64,000 nt of DNA from Archivesica marissinica. Its lineage: Eukaryota; Mollusca; Bivalvia; Venerida; Vesicomyidae. This document shows positions 56,901-64,000 of this stretch, one piece after another. The notes beneath the pieces are model-generated. The model saw nothing but the letters and a program-made list of their open reading frames with translations, had not been told where the DNA came from and did no database searches. The stretch lies in contig CM026401.1 in assembly GCA_014843695.1 (NCBI GenBank), positions 32,433,792 to 32,497,791 on the forward strand, read 5' to 3'. The translations under genes and the position numbers were made by a program. Numbering within the stretch: the first letter of the stretch is position 1; every line of letters starts with the position of its first letter.

Positions 56901-59900
56901 CTGTGCCTGTATCATGGAATGTGATGACATATAGACCCCAGGTTTGGTCCTGGGGCGGGGTGTGCCTGTATCATGGAATGTGATTACATATAGACCCCAG
57001 GGTTGTTCCTGGGGTGGGGTGTGCCTGTATCATGGAATGTGATGACATATAGACCCCAGGGTTGTTCCTGGGGTGGGGTGTGCCTGTATCATGGAATGTG
57101 ATGACATATAGACCCCAGTTTGTTCCTGGGACGGGGTGTGCCGTATCATGGAATGTGAGACATATAGACCCCAGGTTTGTTCCTGGGGCGGGTGTGTCCT
57201 GTATCATGGAATGTGATGACATATGACTCCAGGTTTGTTCCTGGTGGGGGTGCCTGTATCATGGAATGTGATGACTATAGACCCCAGGTTTGGTCCTGGG
57301 CGGGTGTGCCTGTATCATGGAATGTGATGACATATAGACTCCAGGTTTGGTCCTGGGTTACTGTGCCTGTATCATGGAATGGATGACATATAGACCCCAG
57401 GTTTGGTCCTGGGATGGGTGTGTGCCTGTATCATGGAATGTGATGACATATTGACCCCAGGTTTGTTCCTGGGAGGGGTGTGCCTGTATCATGGAATGTG
57501 ATGACATATAGACCCCAGGTTTGTTCCTGGGTGGGGGGTGTGCCTGTATCATGGAATGTGATGACATATAGACCCCAGGTTTGTTCCTGGGGCGGGTGTG
57601 CCTGTATCATGGAATGTGATGACATATAGACCCCAGGTTTGTTCCTGGGGCGGGGTGTGCCTGTATCATGGAATGTGATGACATATACTCCAGGTTTGTT
57701 CCTGGGGCGGGGTGTGCCTGTATCATGGAATGTGATGACATATAGACCCCAGGTTTGGTCCTGGGATGGGGTGAGCTGTGCCTGTATCATGGAATGTGAT
57801 GACATATTGACCCCAGGTTTGTTCCTGGGACGGGGTGCCTATGCCTGTATCATGGAATGTGATGACATATTGACTCCAGGTTTGTTCCTGGGGCGGGGTG
57901 TGCCTGTATCATGGAATGTGATGACATATAGACTCCAGGTTTTTCCTGGGGCGGGGTGTGCCTGTGTCATGGAATGTGATGACATATAGACCCCAGGTTT
58001 GTTCCTGGGACGGGGTGTGCCTGTATCATGGAATGTGATGACATATAGACTCCAGGTTTGTTCCTGGGGCGGGGTGTGCCTGTATCATGGAATGTGATGA
58101 CATATAGACCCCAGGTTTGGTCCTGGGACGGGGTGTGCCTGTATCATGGAATGTGATGACATATAGACCCCAGGTTTGGTCCTGGGACGGGGTGTGTGCC
58201 TGTATCATGGAATGTGATGACATATAGACCCCAGGTTTGTTCCTGGGCGGGGTGTGCCTTTATCATGGAATGTGATGACATATAGACCCGGTTTGGTTCT
58301 GGGGCGGGGTGTGCCTGTATCATGGAATGTGATGACATATAGACCCCAGGTTTGTTCCTGGGGCGGGGTGTGCCTGTATCATGGAATGTGATGACATATA
58401 GACTCCAGGTTTGTTCCTGGGCGGGGTGTGCCTGTATCATGGAATGTGATGACATATAGACCCCAGGTTTGTTCCTGGGGCGGGTGTGCCTGTATCATGG
58501 AATGTGATGACATATGACTCCAGGTTTGTTCCTGGGGCGGGGTGTGCCTGTATCATGGAATGTGATGACATATAGACCCCAGGTTTGGTCCTGGGCGGGG
58601 TGTGCCTGTATCATGGAATGTGATGACATATAGACCCCAGGTTTGGTCCTGGGGGGGGTGCCTGTATCATGGAATGTGATGACATATAGACCCCAGGTTT
58701 GGTCCTGGGATGGGTGTGTGTGCCTGTATCATGGAATGTGATGACATATAGACTCCAGGTTTGTTCCTGGGGCGGGTGTGCTGTGCCTGTATCATGGAAT
58801 GTGATGACATATAGACCCCAGGTTTGGTCCTGGGGCGGGTGTGCCTGTATCATGGAATGTGATGACATATAGACCCCAGGTTTGTTCCTGGGTGGGGTGT
58901 GCCTGTATCATGGAATGTGATGACATATAGACCCCAGGTTTGGTTCTGGGCGGGGTGGTTGCCTGTATCATGGAATGTGATGACATATAGACCCCAGGTT
59001 TGGTCCTGGGATGGGGTGTGCCTGTATCATGGAATGTGATGACATATAGACCCCAGGTTTGTTCCTGGGGGTGAGCTGTGCCTGTATCATGGAATGTGAT
59101 GACATATAGACCCCAGGTTTGTTCCTGGGGCGGGGTGTGCCTGTATCATGGAATGTGATGACATATAGACTCCAGGTTTGTTCCTGGGGCGGGTGTGCCT
59201 GTATCATGGAATGTGATGACATATAGACCCCAGGTTTGGTCCTGGGAGGGGTGTGCCTGTATCATGGAATGTGATGACATATAGACCCCAGGTTTGTTCC
59301 TGGGATGGGTGTGCCTGTATCATGGAATGTGATGACATATAGACCCCAGGTTTGTTCCTGGGCGGGGTGTGCCTGTATCATGGAATGTGATGACATATAG
59401 ACCCCAGTTTGTTTGTTCCTGGGCGGGGTGTGCCTGTATCATGGAATGTGATGACATATAGACCCCAGGTTTGTTCCTGGGCGGGGTGTGCCTGTATCAT
59501 GGAATGTGATGACATATAGACCCCAGGTTTGTTCCTGGGACGGGGTGTGCCTGTATCATGGAATGTGATGACATATAGACCCCAGGTTTGTTCCTGGGGG
59601 GGTGTGCTGTATCATGGAATGTGATGACATATTGACCCAGGTTTGTTCCTGGGCGGGGTGTGCCTGTATCATGGAATGTGATGACATATTGACTCCAGGT
59701 TTGTTCCTGGGGCGGGGTGTGCCTGTATCATGGAATGTGATGACATATAGACCCAGGTTTGTTCCTGGGGCGGGTGTGCCTGTATCATGGAATGTGATGA
59801 CATATGACCCCAGGTTTGTTCCTGGGCGGGTGTGCCTGTATCATGGAATGTGATGACATATAGACCCCAGGTTTGTTCCTGGGACGGGGTGTGCCTGTAT

Positions 59901-62900
59901 CATGGAATGTGATGACATATAGACCCCAGGTTTGGTCCTGGGACGGGGTGTGCCTGTATCATGGAATGTGATGACATATAGCCCCAGGTTTGTTCCTGGG
60001 TCGGGGTGTGCCTGTATCATGGAATGTGATGACATATAGACCCCAGGTTTGTTCCTGGGCGGGGTGTGCCTGTATCATGGAATGTGATGACATATAGACC
60101 CCAGGTTTGTTCTGGGGCGGGGTGTGCCTGTATCATGGAATGTGATGACATATAGACCCCAGGTTTGTTCCTGGGGCGGGGTGTGCCTGTATCATGGAAT
60201 GTGATGACATATAGACTCCAGGTTTGTTCCTGGGGCGGGTGTGCCTGTATCATGGAATGTGATGACATATAGACCCCAGGTTTGTTCCTGGGGCGGGGTG
60301 TGCCTGTATCATGGAATGTGATGACATATAGACTCCAGGTTTGTTCCTGGGGCGGGGTGTGCCTGTATCATGGAATGTGATGACATATAGACCCCAGGTT
60401 TGTTCCTGGGCGGGGTGTGCCTGTATCATGGAATGTGATGACATATAGACTCCAGGTTTGGTCCTGGGGTGGGGTGTGCCTGTATCATGGAATGTGATGA
60501 CATATAGACCCCAGGTTTGGTCCTGGGATGGGGTGTGCCTGTATCATGGAATGTGATGACATATAGACTCCAGGTTTGTTCCTGGGGCGGGGTGTGCCTG
60601 TATCATGGAATGTGATGACATATAGACCCCAGGTTTGGTCCTGGGGCGGGGTGTGCCTGTATCATGGAATGTGATGACATATAGACCCCAGGTTTGTTCC
60701 TGAGGGGTGTGCTGTGCCTGTATCATGGAATGTGATGACATATAGACCCCAGGTTTGTTCCTGGGCGGGGTGAGCTATGCCTGTATCATGGAATGTGATG
60801 ACATATAGACCCCAGGTTTGGTCCTGGGCGGGGTGTGCCTGTATCATGGAATGTGATGACATATAGACCCCAGGTTTGTTCCTGGGACGGGGTGTGCCTG
60901 TATCATGGAATGTGATGACATATTGACTCCAGGTTTGTTCCTGGGGGGGGGTGCCTGTATCATGGAATGTGATGACATATAGACTCCAGGTTTGTTTCTG
61001 GGGCGGGGTGTGCCTGTATCATGGAATGTGATGACATATTGACTCCAGGTTTGTTCCTGGGGCGGGGTGTGCCTGTATCATGGAATGTGATGACATATTG
61101 ACTCCAGGTTTGTTCCTGGGCGGGGTGTGCCTGTATCATGGAATGTGATGACATATAGACTCCAGGTTTGTTCCGGGGCGGGGTGTGCCTGTATCATGGA
61201 ATGTGATGACATAGACTCCAGGTTTGTTCCTGGGGCGGGGTGGCCTGTATCATGGAATGTGATGACATATTGACTCCAGGTTTGTTCCTGGGGCGGGGTG
61301 TGCCTGTATCATGGAATGTGATGACATATTGACCCCAGGTTTGTTCCTGGACGGGGTGTGCCTGTATCATGGAATGTGATGACATATTGACTCCAGGTTT
61401 GTTCCTGGGGCGGGGTGTGCCTGTGTCATGGAATGTGATGACATATTGACCCCAGTTTTGTTCCTGGGGCGGGGTGTGCCTGTATCATGGAATGTGATGA
61501 CATATTGACTCCAGGTTTGTTCCTGGGGCGGGGTGTGCCTGTGTCATGGAATGTGATGACATATTGACCCCAGGTTTGTTCCTGGGACGGGGTGTGCCTG
61601 TATCATGGAATGTGATGACATATTGACTCCAGGTTTGTTCCTGGGGCGGGATGTGCCTGTATCATGGAATGTGATGACATATAGACCCCAGGTTTGGTCC
61701 TGGGACGAGGTGTGCCTGTATCATGGAATGTGATGACATATAGACCCCAGGTTTGGTCCTGGGACGGGGTGTGCCTGTATCATGGAATGTGATGACATAT
61801 AGACCCCAGGTTTGTTCCTGGGGTGAGCTGTGCCTGTATCATGGAATGTGATGACATATAGACCCCAGGTTTGTTCCTGGGGCGGGGTGTGCCTCTATCA
61901 TGGAATGTGATGACATATAGACCCCAGGTTTGTTTCTGGGGCGGGGTGTGCCTGTATCATGGAATGTGATGACATATAGACCCGGTTTGTTCCTGGGGCG
62001 GGGTGTGCCTGTATCATGGAATGTGATGACATATAGACTCCAGGTTTGTTCCTGGGGCGGGGTGTGCCTGTATCATGGAATGTGATGACATATTGACTCC
62101 AGGTTTGTTCCTGGGACGGGGTGTGCCTGTATCATGGAATGTGATTACATATAGCCCCCAGGTTTGTTCCTGGGGCGGGGTGTGCCTGTATCATAGAATG
62201 TGATGACATATTGACTCCAGGTTTGTTCCTTGGGCGGGGTGTGCCTTTATCATGGAATGTGATGACATATAGACCCCAGGTTTGGTCCTGGGGCGGGGTG
62301 TGCCTGTATCATGGAATGTGATGACATATAGACTCCAGGTTTGGTCCTGGGATGGGGTGTGCCTGTATCATGGAATGTGATGACATATAGACTCCAGGTT
62401 TGTCCTGGGGCGGGGTGTGCCTGTATCATGGAATGTGATGACATATAGACCCCAGGTTTGGTCCTGGGGTGAGCTGTGCTTGTATCATGGAATGGGATGA
62501 CATATAGACCCCAGGTTTGGTCCTGGGATGGGGTGTGCTGTGCCTGTATCATGGAATGTGATGACATATAGACTCCAGGTTTGTTCCTGGGGCGGGGTGT
62601 GCTGTGCCTGTATCATGGAATGTGATGACATATAGACCCCAGGTTTGGTCCTGGGGCGGGGTGTGCCTGTATCATGGAATGTGATTACATATAGACCCCA
62701 GGGTTGTTCCTGGGGTGGGGTGTGCCTGTATCATGGAATGTGATGACATATAGACCCCAGGGTTGTTCCTGGGGTGGGGTGTGCCTGTATCATGGAATGG
62801 GATGACATATAGACCCCAGGTTTGGTTCTGGCACGGGGTGAGCTATGCCTGTATCATGGAATGGGATGACATATAGACCCCAGGTTTGGTCCTGGGATGG

Positions 62901-64000
62901 GGTGAGCTGTGCCTGTATCATGGAATGTGATGACATATAGACCCCAGGTTTGTTCCTGGGGCGGGGTGTGCCTTTATCATGGAATGTGATGACATATAGA
63001 CCCCAGGTTTGTTTCTGGGGCGGGGTGTGCCTGTATCATGGAATGTGATGACATATAGACCCCAGGTTTGTTCCTGGGGCGGGGTGTGCCTGTATCATGG
63101 AATGTGATGACATATAGACTCCAGGTTTGTTCCTGGGGCGGGGTGTGCCTGTATCATGGAATGTGATGACATATAGACCCCAGGTTTGGTCCTGGAATGG
63201 GGTGAGCTGTGCCTGTATCATGGAATGTGATGACATATTGACCCCAGGTTTGTTCCTGGGACGGGGTGAGCTATGCCTGTATCATGGAATGTGATGACAT
63301 ATCGACTCCAGGTTTGTTCCTGGGGCGGGGTGTGCCTGTATCATGGAATGTGATGACATATAGACTCCAGGTTTGTTCCTGGGGCGGGGTGTGCCTGTAT
63401 CATGGAATGTGATGACATATTGACTCCATGTTTGTTCCTGGGGCGGGGTGTGCCTGTATCATGGAATGTGATGACATATTGACTCCAGGTTTGTTCCTGG
63501 GGCGGGGTGTGCCTGTATCATGGAATGTGATGACATATAGACTCCAGGTTTGTTCCTGGGGCGGGGTGTGCCTGTGTCATGGAATGTGATGACATATTGA
63601 CCCCAGGTTTGTTCCTGGGACGGGGTGTGCCTGTATCATGGAATGTGATGACATATTGACTCCAGGTTTGTTCCTGGGGCGGGATGTGCCTGTATCATGG
63701 AATGTGATGACATATAGACCCCAGGTTTGGTCCTGGGACGGGGTGTGCCTGTATCATGGAATGTGATGACATATAGACCCCAGGTTTGGTTCTGGGACGG
63801 GGTGAGCTATGCCTGTATCATGGAATGGGATGACATATAGACCCCAGGTTTGGTCCTGGGATGGGGTGAGCTGTGCCTGTATCATGGAATGTGATGACAT
63901 ATAGACCCCAGGGTTGTTCCTGGGGTGAGCTGTGCTTGTATCATGGAATGGGATGACATATAGACCCCAGGTTTGGTCCTGGGATGGGGTGTGCTGTGCC
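53973..64000. repeat. 59-bp satellite array
   Basis: About 170 units of 59 bp reaching the window end. Unit: GAATGTGATGACATATAGAC, CCCAGGTTTGTTCCTGGGGC, GGGGTGTGCCTGTATCATG. Variants: ACTCC for ACCCC, TTGAC for TAGAC, GGTCC for GTTCC, and units extended by GAGCTATGC or CTGTGC. Contains the inverted words CCCCAGG and CCTGGGG. The segment from about 54.9 to 56.4 kb recurs at 62.5-64.0 kb with a constant offset of 7567 bp. Open frames on it (MSSHSMIQ-type) carry no domain. Confidence 0.95.

Noticed and set aside
54144..63236. Recurrent MSSHSMIQAHP frames that look like a peptide family
   Set aside because: The 59-bp satellite read on the minus strand; each frame ends as soon as a unit changes length. 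No signal peptide, splice or promoter support.
53973..64000. Exon-derived origin of the 59-bp array
   Set aside because: I tried all minus-strand frames and donor-like words (TGGGGTCTATATG) but no exon within the window matches; it stays possible only if the source exon lies in the gap or beyond the window.

Overview
This is a stretch of animal nuclear DNA. Its short phase-matched exons, large introns, tRNA-derived SINEs, foldback elements, a decayed Tc1/mariner transposon and enormous minisatellites fit a lophotrochozoan, most likely a bivalve mollusc (inference; nothing in the window names the species). Almost every long open frame is an artefact of a stop-free tandem repeat. The real coding content is one gene on the minus strand.

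I could assemble 16 consecutive internal exons from about 52.3 kb down to 2.2 kb. All have GT..AG junctions and matching intron phases, giving 2,722 nt (about 907 codons) with no internal stop. Read from the N-terminal side the protein is: NIDO domain (two exons), AMOP domain (three exons), von Willebrand D domain (VWD; four exons), a conserved post-VWD segment, an Ig/cadherin-like domain, then five EGF modules (three with a calcium-binding signature). This is the architecture of the mucin-4/SUSD2-like extracellular 'mucin-like protein' family. Both ends lie outside the window: the 5' side beyond an assembly gap and a 59-bp satellite at 53-64 kb, the 3' side left of base 2225.

Layout: 1-1.6 kb, 34-bp array; 2.2-7.4 kb, two EGF exons with 48-bp and 40-bp arrays between them; 8.5-18.4 kb, a cbEGF exon with a 43-bp array; 18.5-23.6 kb, an inverted copy of the 40-bp array; 24-26.7 kb, EGF and Ig-like exons; 28-34.4 kb, VWD exons with a 95-bp array; 34.5-36.1 kb, a dead Tc1-like element; 37-42.4 kb, VWD and AMOP exons with 89-bp and 115-bp arrays; 42.5-47.7 kb, foldback elements and SINEs; 48.3-52.3 kb, 20-bp and 35-bp arrays and the first NIDO exon; 52.8-64 kb, SINE-head repeat, a gap of exactly 1000 N, and the 59-bp satellite.

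The main observation is that at least seven of these arrays are built from the gene's own splice junctions. Six have units made of the last bases of the adjacent exon plus its 5' splice site and a little intron (units of 35, 115, 95, 61, 43 and 40 bp). One is built from a 3' splice site plus the start of its exon (89 bp). The spliceosome would therefore face up to about 200 near-identical copies of a single donor, of which only the exon-proximal copy appears to keep the frame open.
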